DNA of 8,270 nucleotides from Planctomycetota bacterium (GTDB taxonomy: Bacteria; Planctomycetota; PUPC01; JACPCR01), in the NCBI GenBank assembly GCA_030740295.1, contig JASLXP010000364.1:1-8270 (forward strand), given 5' to 3'. The notes under the pieces are model-generated. The model had not been told where the DNA came from, did not search any database, and was given only the letters and a program-made list of their open reading frames with translations. The translations under genes were made by a program, and so were the position numbers. Within the stretch, counting starts at the first letter, position 1. The number at the start of each line of letters is the position of its first letter. Shown piece after piece: positions 1 through 5,896 of this stretch.

Positions 1-318
1 CAAAAACGCCCTGTTTTACAAAACAGAAAACGGCGCAAGAGTCGGCGACCTCTTCATGGCCCTCATCCACACATGCCGCCTCTGCGAAGCCAACCCCGCT
101 GACTATCTCACCGCCCTCCAGCAAAACGCCACCATGGCAAGCGAAACTCCAGAAAACTGGATGCCCTGGAATTACAGAGACACCCTCACCACTGCCGCCC
201 AACTGGCCAGAGGCAGCGAAGCCTGAGGAAGTCCAGACGTAACAGAGCTCTCAGCGCCCTCGTCATCCGCACCAAGTGCCCCTCCGTGACTGTTATGATT
301 ACCGGCTTGGGCGCTTAT
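1..318 (+). mobile_element. Right (3') end of an IS66-family insertion sequence, partial
   Basis: The segment holds the C-terminal end of an IS66 transposase followed by about 92 non-coding bases. It then reaches a probable terminal inverted repeat: read on the minus strand from about 318 the sequence is ATAAGCGCCCAAGCCGG, close to the GTAAGCG-type ends known for IS66. The rest of the element lies to the left of the window, so the left repeat and the 8-bp target duplication expected of this family cannot be tested. The exact boundary (317-319) is inferred from resemblance to the family end. Confidence 0.75.
2..226 (+). CDS. IS66 family transposase, C-terminal fragment (5' end outside window)
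   Basis: The reading frame is open from the left window edge and ends in TGA at 224-226, giving 74 residues. The translation carries the conserved C-terminus of the IS66 DDE transposase: the FYKTENGARVGDLFMALIHTC stretch (abbreviated here as YKTENG...GDLF...LIHTC), then NPADYLTAL, and finally the near-invariant WMPWNY(R)DTL block. This is the small IS66 C-terminal domain that follows the catalytic DDE domain, which is not in the window. The fragment shows no frameshift or stop, so it may belong to an intact element. It acts on the ends of its own element and has no expected link to neighbouring genes. Confidence 0.9.
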   Translation, partial: KNALFYKTENGARVGDLFMALIHTCRLCEANPADYLTALQQNATMASETPENWMPWNYRDTLTTAAQLARGSEA

Positions 319-490
319 TATCACGCCAGTTTGTGACGGGATATCGTACGGAAAACACATCCCCTCACGACCATGCCGCCAAAAAACTCACTTGATACCG
401 CCACTTATCCGGCCCCTGAGCGGCGCCTGATCGATTTTGCAGGCTTGCCGGAAGCTCACTTCCGCTCTGCCGCTCTTCCTCAGGCCACAA
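319..490. other. Intergenic spacer between the IS66 end and the terminator
   Basis: About 170 bases with no coding frame I can support. The open frames crossing it have no recognisable Shine-Dalgarno sequence, no family resemblance, and run straight through the strong hairpin at 491-521. Nothing resembles a structured RNA. It may be the remnant of the chromosomal spacer into which the IS66 element inserted. Confidence 0.5.
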
Positions 491-521
491 AAAAAGGCAT
501 GCTTGAACAGCATGCCTTTTT
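491..521 (-). terminator. Strong bidirectional rho-independent terminator
   Basis: A perfect inverted repeat: AAAAAGGCATGCT (491-503), loop TGAAC (504-508), AGCATGCCTTTTT (509-521). The 8-bp GC-rich core is flanked by an A tract on one side and a T tract on the other, so it can terminate transcription from either direction. On the minus strand it starts 20 bases after the stop of the small basic ORF at 542-658, which makes it the likely 3' end of that transcript. On the plus strand it would insulate the locus from transcription leaving the IS66 element. Confidence 0.9.
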
Positions 522-541
522 CTTTGAGTATTTGATTGAGC

Positions 542-658
542 TTACTTTCGGCCTCTCTTCTTCCAAAGTTGGCCTCTGCGTTTGCCCAGTGTTGGTTTGC
601 GGCCATGATTGGCTCTCTTGCTTCGCCAAGTGAGCTTTCTGCGCATTTTCTCTGACAT
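542..658 (-). CDS. Small highly basic protein, 38 aa, with a bL37-like ANHG(R/K)(K/R)P motif; possible ribosome-associated peptide
   Basis: ATG at 658-656, stop TAA at 544-542. Seventeen of 38 residues are Lys or Arg and only one is acidic (Glu3). The centre reads WRSKRANHGRKP (residues 11-22), followed by LGKRRG and a Lys/Arg-rich tail. A textbook Shine-Dalgarno (AGAGGAGGG) lies six to seven bases upstream of the ATG, and a strong terminator starts 20 bases after the stop, so this looks like a complete monocistronic unit. From memory, the small actinobacterial ribosomal protein bL37 contains ANHGKRPN, which is very close to the motif here. Extreme basicity with Gly, Asn, His and Trp is typical of peptides buried in rRNA. 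Binding to the ribosome or other nucleic acid is therefore an inference, not shown. A weak -10-like TATATT lies on this strand near 704-709, with no convincing -35. Confidence 0.72.
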   Translation of the reverse strand: MSEKMRRKLTWRSKRANHGRKPTLGKRRGQLWKKRGRK

Positions 659-664
659 TTGAAT

Positions 665-673
665 CCCTCCTCT
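665..673 (-). promoter_or_regulatory. Shine-Dalgarno sequence of the small basic ORF
   Basis: On the minus strand AGAGGAGGG is followed by ATTCAA and the ATG at 658. It is the strongest ribosome binding site in the window and the main argument that the 38-codon frame is translated. It also fixes the start at Met1 rather than the internal Met5. Confidence 0.85.
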
Positions 674-709
674 TTAATGAATTCCGTCTGATTAGGGCGT
701 GACAATATA

Positions 710-1393
710 GTGACTTTTCGGACCTTTGCTTGTCGTTTGTCAGTCTCCGGACTGTGCGTGGTTGCCTGGATTCAGGCAATGCCGGCCGGCGGCGAGACCA
801 CAATCATCAGAAAGGAGGGCTATCTTCTGGCGGTTCCCGATACACAGAAATCGAGACCGCTCCTGGTCAGTCTTCATGGCACGGATGACAAGCCGTCGCA
901 TGCGCTGAATGCCTGGCTGGTCGCCGCCAGGGAATCTCGGATCTTCCTGCTGTGCCCCGCGCCATCCGGCCGGAACTGGGAGCCATCGAAGGACCAGCCA
1001 CGCATCCATAAGCTCATCCAACAGGTTACACAGAAATACCGAATAGACCGGCGAAGGATCTACCTGACCGGATTCTCATCCGGCGCAACTCTGGCCAGCA
1101 TTCTCGCACTTTCGAAGACCACCAGGTTTGCCGCCGTGCTCCTCAATTCGGGGCACTTTCCGGCCGATCTGGAAATACCTTCAAGCTCCTCCAAGGTTGC
1201 GATACACATCCTGCATGGGGCAAAGGATGTCGTCTTTCCGCCGGCGGAAGCGCGTCGGCATGCGAAGAGACTCAGAAACGCGGGCCTGCTTGTTTCATAC
1301 ACGGAGCTCGGCGGAATGGGACACAGCTACGTAACCGCCAGGCAGAGGAGGGAAATGCTGGCCTGGCTGATGTGTTTCAGAGCTGCGAAATGA
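710..1393 (+). CDS. Secreted alpha/beta-hydrolase, PHB depolymerase/feruloyl esterase-type
   Basis: 227 residues from a GTG start. The first 28 or so residues look like a signal peptide (hydrophobic SVSGLCVVAWIQAMPAG after Arg4 and Arg9), so the enzyme probably leaves the cytoplasm. The alpha/beta-hydrolase fold is clear: LLVSLHG (51-57) supplies the oxyanion-hole region, GFSSG (121-125) is the nucleophile elbow with Ser123, Asp173 in HGAKDVVFP is the acid, and His205 in GMGHSY is the catalytic base. This set and the size match the compact esterase/depolymerase group (LpqC/COG3509-like) that cleaves esters of polymers or phenolic acids; the substrate cannot be read from the sequence. The start is uncertain: the only upstream AGGG is 13 bases away. 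An in-frame ATG at 779 would remove most of the signal peptide, so GTG is preferred. The gene is divergent from the small basic ORF and convergent, with a 3-base gap, with the next gene. Confidence 0.85.
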   Translation: MTFRTFACRLSVSGLCVVAWIQAMPAGGETTIIRKEGYLLAVPDTQKSRPLLVSLHGTDDKPSHALNAWLVAARESRIFLLCPAPSGRNWEPSKDQPRIHKLIQQVTQKYRIDRRRIYLTGFSSGATLASILALSKTTRFAAVLLNSGHFPADLEIPSSSSKVAIHILHGAKDVVFPPAEARRHAKRLRNAGLLVSYTELGGMGHSYVTARQRREMLAWLMCFRAAK

Positions 1394-1396
1394 GCG

Positions 1397-2230
1397 TCAG
1401 ACCGATTCTTCCTGCCATAGACTCTCCGTCTCGATATCGGTGATCATCGCGTGCCCCGGGGTGTGGACGATCATTAAGGGCAGCTTCGCGTTGTGAGCGA
1501 CGATGCTGGGCGTCACCCCGCAAGCCCAATAAAGACGGTCGTGTCCCTCTTCCGTAACGATGTGGCCGCCCTTCGGGTAAAAGGACTTGTGCGGATCAGC
1601 AATGCCCAGTTTTGCGTGGTCGTTTTTGCTCAGAGGCCCGCCGTGACATTTGGGAAAGTGGCTGGTGTACTCGGCAACAATGTCGGTGACCTCCGGCAGG
1701 AAGCTGCGCATCGTGACCACGATCTTGCCGTGAAATACATCGAAGGGTTCGCAATCCAGATCGGTCATGAAGATGCATGGCCCGAAGGATGGAGCATAGC
1801 CTTTCTCACGCAGCAGCCCGTCAAACGAAACGCTCGAGCCGATAAGAAAGGTGACCGTGTCTTCGGTGAAGAGGTCGCATACGTCCCTGACGGAGCCGGT
1901 AATCTCGCCATCTCGGATGACATCGTAAGAACCCAGGTCGGTACGGATATCGAGTTGCTCGGCGACTGCGTTGCATTCGATTTCGCCGTCCGGGATGATG
2001 TCGACAAGCGGGCAAGGCTTGGGGTTCTTGCGGCAGAACTCCTCGAAGGCATCGGCGTACTGCTTGTCCATCATGACGATGTTGGTGCAGAGATACCCGG
2101 ACAGCGCTCGGGAGGCAGTGCCTTCAAGCTGGTTTTCGCGGCAGGTGAGTCTTACTTCCAGCGGGGTCTTAAATTCAGGCATGGGTATCGGGTGATGTAC
2201 AGAGTGTTCCAACGAAGAGTGGCTGACCAT
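1397..2230 (-). CDS. DUF1445 / D-glutamate cyclase-like family protein (putative hydro-lyase)
   Basis: Numbered from the ATG at 2230 this is 277 residues, and it carries the conserved blocks of the DUF1445 (UPF0317) family: NPKPCPLVD (69-77), LDIRTDLGSY (93-102), FLIGSSVSFDGLL (128-140), VVTMRSF (171-177), HFPKCHGGP (191-199), WACGVTPS (235-242) and HTPGHAMITD (256-265). The mammalian member is D-glutamate cyclase, which converts D-glutamate to 5-oxo-D-proline; bacterial members are usually annotated as putative hydro-lyases, so a role in D-amino-acid or oxoproline turnover is an inference. The protein appears cytosolic, with no signal peptide. The start is doubtful: family similarity begins only around residue 20, and an internal ATG at 2182 (Met17) would give the usual length of about 261 residues. 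Neither ATG has a convincing Shine-Dalgarno. The gene is divergent from rsfS across a 108-base region. Confidence 0.88.
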   Translation of the reverse strand: MVSHSSLEHSVHHPIPMPEFKTPLEVRLTCRENQLEGTASRALSGYLCTNIVMMDKQYADAFEEFCRKNPKPCPLVDIIPDGEIECNAVAEQLDIRTDLGSYDVIRDGEITGSVRDVCDLFTEDTVTFLIGSSVSFDGLLREKGYAPSFGPCIFMTDLDCEPFDVFHGKIVVTMRSFLPEVTDIVAEYTSHFPKCHGGPLSKNDHAKLGIADPHKSFYPKGGHIVTEEGHDRLYWACGVTPSIVAHNAKLPLMIVHTPGHAMITDIETESLWQEESV

Positions 2231-2274
2231 ACCTTAATATGGCCGGTTCCTAATGGCCAGCTTCCCGCTTGGCT

Positions 2275-2302
2275 TTGATCTCGCCGCGGCTGTCTGTATA
2301 AA
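2275..2302 (+). promoter_or_regulatory. Putative sigma70-type promoter for rsfS and downstream genes
   Basis: TTGATC (2275-2280, four of six to TTGACA) is separated by 16 bases from TATAAA (2297-2302, five of six to TATAAT). Transcription would begin near 2309, leaving a leader of about 30 bases before the proposed rsfS start at 2339. It lies in the divergent region opposite the DUF1445 gene. The call is by eye from box matches and position. Confidence 0.5.
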
Positions 2303-2326
2303 AGCTCCACTCCATTCTTATTCTGA

Positions 2327-2331
2327 AAGGA
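2327..2331 (+). promoter_or_regulatory. Shine-Dalgarno AAGGA that places the rsfS start at ATC 2339
   Basis: AAGGA is followed by seven bases (AAATACC) and then the in-frame codon ATC at 2339-2341, ideal spacing for initiation there. An in-frame TGA at 2324-2326 rules out any start further upstream. The next standard in-frame start, GTG at 2405, has no comparable site in front of it. Confidence 0.7.
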
Positions 2332-2338
2332 AAATACC

Positions 2339-2755
2339 ATCGAACCTGAAACTCTGGCAGCCTTTTGTGCCAAGATTCTTGAAGATAAGCACGCTGAAGA
2401 GATCGTGATTCTCGACCTGCGTGGAATGAGCGCCCTGGCGGATTTCTTTCTGTTCTCGACCGCTGAGAGCACGCGACAGTTCCGCGCGATTTCGGAGAGC
2501 ATCCGGCGGACCTGCAAGAGTCACAAGGTCAAAGTCGGCAACATCGAGGGAAAGGAATCCGGGCGGTGGCTGCTGGTCGATCTGTTTGATGTCATCGTCC
2601 ATGTCTTCGACCCGGAATCTCGAATTTATTACGACCTCGAGCTGCTCTGGGGTGATGCACCCCGGTTGGATTGGAATGGGATTGAAACGCCGGAAATCCC
2701 TCAGACACCCGCACGGGAAGAGCGGGTCTACCGCACATTGAGCCTGCCCGAATGA
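2339..2755 (+). CDS. rsfS: Ribosomal silencing factor RsfS, probable non-canonical ATC start
   Basis: RsfS binds uL14 on the large ribosomal subunit and blocks joining of the small subunit, silencing translation under starvation. From ATC the product is 138 residues, usual for the family. Family features are an N-terminal helix (ETLAAFCAKILEDKHAEEI), the first strand VILDLRGMSALADFFLFST, GNIEGKESGRWLLVDLFDVIVHVF, and the closing RIYYDLELLWGDAP. About 25 residues after that block look like a lineage-specific tail. No ATG, GTG or TTG exists in frame between the upstream stop (2324) and GTG 2405. Starting at GTG would delete the first helix, which the family normally has. The ATC at 2339 has an ideally spaced AAGGA, so I place the start there; a sequencing error of ATG to ATC is the main alternative. 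The next gene starts seven bases after the stop, suggesting translational coupling. Confidence 0.88.
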   Translation: MEPETLAAFCAKILEDKHAEEIVILDLRGMSALADFFLFSTAESTRQFRAISESIRRTCKSHKVKVGNIEGKESGRWLLVDLFDVIVHVFDPESRIYYDLELLWGDAPRLDWNGIETPEIPQTPAREERVYRTLSLPE

Positions 2756-2762
2756 GGAAGAT

Positions 2763-3944
2763 TTGAGTAAGCGAGTTGTCATCACCGGCATGGGCGCGAT
2801 CTCACCCGTTGGGAACGACGTCGAGACCTTCTGGGACAACCTCTCCAACGGCCGTTCCGGTCTTGCGGATATCACCCGATTCGATACCGCTGACACCCGC
2901 AATTCGCTGGGCGGCGAAGTCAAAGATTGGGATCCCCCGCCCGGTTGGGCCGAACACAGTCGCGCGGTGCAATACGCGCTTGCCGCAACGAAACAAGCCA
3001 TTGAAGACGCAGGAGTGACCGGTGGACCCCGCGCAGGCTGCTGCCTGGCCACCAACTTCGGCGGCACTGAAATGGGTGAAGCCTTCTTTCGCAGCCTCGC
3101 GGGCGAGGGTGAGAAACGTGTGGGAGATTTTGAGGGCTTTTCTTTCAGCAGGGCCACGGACCTGGCTGCACAGGAATTCGACCTTGCCGGGCCGCAGGCT
3201 TCCATATCCCTGTCGTGCGCGTCGGGTGTTGCCGCTCTTGGTTTCGCCATTGACCAGATTCGTCTGGGCCGGGCGGATGCCATGGTCGCCGGCGGATATG
3301 ACGAGCTCGCCCTGTTTTCCTACGCGGGATTGTGCGCGCTGCGGGCGGTGACTCCGGATACCATTCGGCCCTACGACAAGCGTCGCAAAGGCACTATTTT
3401 CTCCGAGGGCGCGGGAGTGGTCGTCCTCGAATCTCTCGAATCAGCGGAGGCCCGCTGTGCTGCCATTCATGCCGAGGTGCTTGGACACGCAATGAATAAC
3501 GACGCGTTCCACATGACCGCTCCTGATAAGGAGGGCCACGGCATCAAGGCCGTGATGGCCAGCGCGCTTCACGATGCCGGAATCAGGAGCGACGAGATCG
3601 ATCACATTAACGCCCACGGCACAGGCACTCCTTACAATGACCGGATTGAAACCGCCTGCATCAAGCACGTTTTTGGACAGCGAGCATCGGAGATTCCGGT
3701 CGTTTCTGTGAAATCAGAAATGGGTCATACGATGGGGGCAGCCGGCACGCTCGAGGTCATCTGTGCGGTGAAGACCATTCAGTCACAGCTCCTTCCTCCT
3801 ACGATAAATCTCGAGGAGCCTGACCCTGAGTGTGATCTTGATTATGTGCCTGGCACACCCAGGCCGTATGGAGTTCAAACGGTTCTGAGTAATTCTTATG
3901 GAATTGGTGGGACAAATGCCGCAATCGTACTGCGGAAGGCATGA
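2763..3944 (+). CDS. fabF: Beta-ketoacyl-ACP synthase II family protein (FabF-like)
   Basis: A 393-residue condensing enzyme that extends acyl chains with malonyl-ACP by decarboxylative Claisen condensation, in fatty-acid or related synthesis. Residues of the KAS II active site are all present: nucleophile Cys152 in SCASG, His285 in NAHGTGTP, and Lys317 and His322 in VKSEMGHTMGAAG. The N-terminal VVITGMGAISPVG, EGAGVVVLE (215-223) and NNDAFHMTAP (245-254) are also family signatures. The protein is about 20 residues shorter than E. coli FabF. At the C-terminal loop the usual NSFGFGGTN reads NSYGIGGTN, so the gatekeeper Phe (Phe400 in E. coli) is Ile381. The start is TTG at 2763, supported by GAGGAAG overlapping the rsfS stop codon. 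No acyl carrier protein, ketoreductase or malonyltransferase gene is adjacent, so it could be an extra KAS paralogue with a specialised substrate rather than the main housekeeping enzyme; the symbol is therefore provisional. Confidence 0.9.
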   Translation: MSKRVVITGMGAISPVGNDVETFWDNLSNGRSGLADITRFDTADTRNSLGGEVKDWDPPPGWAEHSRAVQYALAATKQAIEDAGVTGGPRAGCCLATNFGGTEMGEAFFRSLAGEGEKRVGDFEGFSFSRATDLAAQEFDLAGPQASISLSCASGVAALGFAIDQIRLGRADAMVAGGYDELALFSYAGLCALRAVTPDTIRPYDKRRKGTIFSEGAGVVVLESLESAEARCAAIHAEVLGHAMNNDAFHMTAPDKEGHGIKAVMASALHDAGIRSDEIDHINAHGTGTPYNDRIETACIKHVFGQRASEIPVVSVKSEMGHTMGAAGTLEVICAVKTIQSQLLPPTINLEEPDPECDLDYVPGTPRPYGVQTVLSNSYGIGGTNAAIVLRKA

Positions 3945-4059
3945 TCATTGAAGTTGTGAAGAGGGCCTCTCTCTGGTAAAAATTGCAGTTGAATGGCGCG
4001 TGGCCAGAATTGGCTATGGGTAGTTTGTTGGGCCGAGTATCCAGGAAGGAGTTCAACTG

Positions 4060-4575
4060 ATGTCAATGGAAGTGACATCTGTGACACGAATTGGCAACGA
4101 TCTCTCAAACATTTCTGACACTGTAGATGAGTTGGCGAATCCTGTAGAGGGAGTCCTCAATGAACAGGATTATTACGCGCTCAAAACAGCCTTGACAGAA
4201 ATGCTCGTGAACGCCATCGAGCACGGAAATCTTGGCATCACCTTCAATGAAAAGAAGGTGGCGCTGGAGTCAAATTCGTTCGGCAATCTTCTGCGGCAGA
4301 GGCTGGCCGCCGCCGACCAGCGCGGCCGGGAAGTCTCTGTCACTTTCTCCATGAAGGATGACTCGGTGTCGTACATCATCTGTGACCAGGGAACTGGTTT
4401 CGATCCCACCAAATTGCCGGACCTGGACGATCCCGAGTCCATGTGGCTCGAGAATGGACGAGGAATCCAGATGAGTAGAGCCCTCGTAGATGAGGTCAAC
4501 TACAACTCGACGGGTAATGAAGTGACGCTCGTCAAGTATTTGAGTGACCAGCCGATGGAAACCGCGATGGTCTGA
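4060..4575 (+). CDS. RsbW/SpoIIAB-like ATP-binding protein (GHKL, anti-sigma factor kinase type)
   Basis: 171 residues with the GHKL ATPase motifs of the HATPase_c_2 group: N-box ALTEMLVNAIEHGN (44-57, with Glu47, Asn51, His55), G1 box DQGTGFDP (109-116) and G2 box NGRGIQMSR (132-140). There is no transmembrane or sensor domain, as in free-standing RsbW/SpoIIAB proteins that bind a sigma factor and phosphorylate an anti-sigma-factor antagonist. A stretch of about 25 residues (64-90) between N-box and G1 is longer than in the shortest family members. No sigma factor or STAS-domain antagonist gene lies beside it, so its partner is unknown. The ATG at 4060 follows AGGAAGGAG with eight bases of spacing. 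The 115-base gap after the ketosynthase gene could hold a promoter, but none is clear. Confidence 0.85.
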   Translation: MSMEVTSVTRIGNDLSNISDTVDELANPVEGVLNEQDYYALKTALTEMLVNAIEHGNLGITFNEKKVALESNSFGNLLRQRLAAADQRGREVSVTFSMKDDSVSYIICDQGTGFDPTKLPDLDDPESMWLENGRGIQMSRALVDEVNYNSTGNEVTLVKYLSDQPMETAMV

Positions 4576-4651
4576 GCACCCGCTGGGCGCGCACCGGTCA
4601 TCCAATCGAATCCCATTTGGGCAAACTCGCGAAACGCGTTAGGGTTCGCAC

Positions 4652-5896
4652 ATGCAATCCCACCGACGTTCGTTCGCTCGCACGAACCAGGAGGCCCGAG
4701 TCTATACGGTCTCTGAGATCACCCACGAAGTGAAGGCGGCCATCGAACGGGCCATCCCACAGATCTGGCTCAAGGGTGAAGTTTCCAGTGTCAAGACTTC
4801 GCAGGCTGGACACATATATTTCAATTTCAAAGATCGTCATGCCCAACTCAATGCTGTAATCTGGAGATCGACCGCTTCGAGGCTGCGGTTTCAAATCGAA
4901 AACGGCCTGGAACTGCTGGTGAACGGCCGCCTCGATGTCTATCCGCCGCAGGGGACCTATCAGATTATCATCGACCAGGCACAGCCCCGCGGGGTCGGTG
5001 ACCTGCAGGTGGCTTTCGAGCAGATGAAAGAAAAGCTGGGGAAGGCGGGTCTGTTCGACGAATTCCATAAGCAGAACCTGCCTCCGCTGCCGACCAGAAT
5101 CGGTGTTGTCACTTCGCCCACCGGAGCGGCTATTCGAGACATTCTGACAGTGCTCGAACGGCGTTTTCCTGCAGTGGAGATTCTCTTGAATCCTGCTCAG
5201 GTCCAGGGGCACGGCGCCTCCCATCAGATTGCGAACGCCATCCGGCAACTGAATGGGATGGGCGGGTTTGACCTGCTGATTGTCGGGCGAGGCGGCGGGA
5301 GTATGGAAGATCTGTGGGCATTCAACGAAGAGGTGCTGGCGTGGGCAATTTACGAATCGGATATCCCGATTATTTCTGCCGTCGGCCATGAGACGGACAT
5401 CACTATTGCGGACCTGGTCGCAGACCATCGCGCCCCGACACCGACTGCCGCTGCGGAAATCGCAGTGCCGGACAGGACAGAAATACTTCAGCGGCTGGAG
5501 GACTTCCAAGGAGTTTTTCGCCGGTCCCTGCAGAATCGGCTGGATGTGGCCCGGCTGCGATTGAAGACCTGCTCTGAAAGCTATGCCATGCGGCAGCCGG
5601 TTGAGCTTGTCCGCCAGAAACAACAGCGGCTCGACGAGCTCATCGGACGGTTGGGGCTCCGAATGCGGGAGCGGGTGACTCACGCCCGGGACGAGCTGCA
5701 TCGCTTGGCCGGAATGCTGGACACCCTTAGCCCGTTGAGAGTCATGCAGCGAGGATACAGCGTCGCACGCAGACAGGATGGCACGGTGATCCAGCAAATG
5801 GAAGACACCGCGCCGGGTGAGTTAATGGAAACCATCCTGTCGAAGGGCAGGATTAAATCGAGAGTGGAATCACTGGAAAATGCAGAACATGCCTGA
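4652..5896 (+). CDS. xseA: Exodeoxyribonuclease VII large subunit
   Basis: XseA is the catalytic subunit of exonuclease VII, which degrades single-stranded DNA from both ends into short oligonucleotides in mismatch repair and lesion processing. Length is 414 residues. An N-terminal OB-fold covers about 17-112 (VYTVSEITHEVK, then WLKGEVSS, HIYFNFKD and DVYPPQGTYQ). The catalytic domain follows with GVVTSPTGAAIRDIL (151-165), VGRGGGSMEDLWAFN (211-225), ISAVGHETDIT (241-251) and DHRAPTPTAAAE (258-269). As I recall the E. coli catalytic residues (Asp155, Arg205, His238, Asp241), each has a counterpart here at a constant offset of eight: Asp163, Arg213, His246, Asp249. A long helical, probably coiled-coil region (about 275-355) would hold XseB, and the C-terminal LSPLRVMQRGYSV is conserved. 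The ATG at 4652 follows AGGG by about eight bases. It overlaps xseB by 17 bases. Confidence 0.96.
   Translation: MQSHRRSFARTNQEARVYTVSEITHEVKAAIERAIPQIWLKGEVSSVKTSQAGHIYFNFKDRHAQLNAVIWRSTASRLRFQIENGLELLVNGRLDVYPPQGTYQIIIDQAQPRGVGDLQVAFEQMKEKLGKAGLFDEFHKQNLPPLPTRIGVVTSPTGAAIRDILTVLERRFPAVEILLNPAQVQGHGASHQIANAIRQLNGMGGFDLLIVGRGGGSMEDLWAFNEEVLAWAIYESDIPIISAVGHETDITIADLVADHRAPTPTAAAEIAVPDRTEILQRLEDFQGVFRRSLQNRLDVARLRLKTCSESYAMRQPVELVRQKQQRLDELIGRLGLRMRERVTHARDELHRLAGMLDTLSPLRVMQRGYSVARRQDGTVIQQMEDTAPGELMETILSKGRIKSRVESLENAEHA

Noticed and set aside
373..633. 86-codon plus-strand frame
   Set aside because: It runs through the terminator hairpin at 491-521, has no Shine-Dalgarno and no recognisable similarity.
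388..705. 105-codon minus-strand frame overlapping the small basic ORF in another frame
   Set aside because: It reads through the terminator and lacks its own ribosome binding site. The shorter 542-658 frame has a strong Shine-Dalgarno at the right distance and stops before the terminator.
2239..2258. ATGGCC repeated 14 bases apart, also readable as an imperfect inverted repeat, in the DUF1445/rsfS divergent region
   Set aside because: Six-base matches at this spacing are easily chance, and no regulator is adjacent.
1493..2278. 261-codon plus-strand frame
   Set aside because: Antisense to the DUF1445 gene, which has all of its family motifs; no similarity seen in this frame.
2318..3283. 321-codon minus-strand frame across rsfS and the ketosynthase gene
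   Set aside because: Antisense to two well-supported genes; the Pro/Ser/Arg-rich translation is typical of shadow frames.
3941..3979. 12-codon ORF overlapping the ketosynthase stop codon (ATGA)
   Set aside because: Too short, with no Shine-Dalgarno of its own and no recognisable features; the ATGA overlap alone is not enough.
4598..5797. 399-codon open frame on the minus strand
   Set aside because: It lies opposite xseA, whose catalytic motifs are intact. Its translation shows no family resemblance and no ribosome binding site, so it is a codon-bias shadow.
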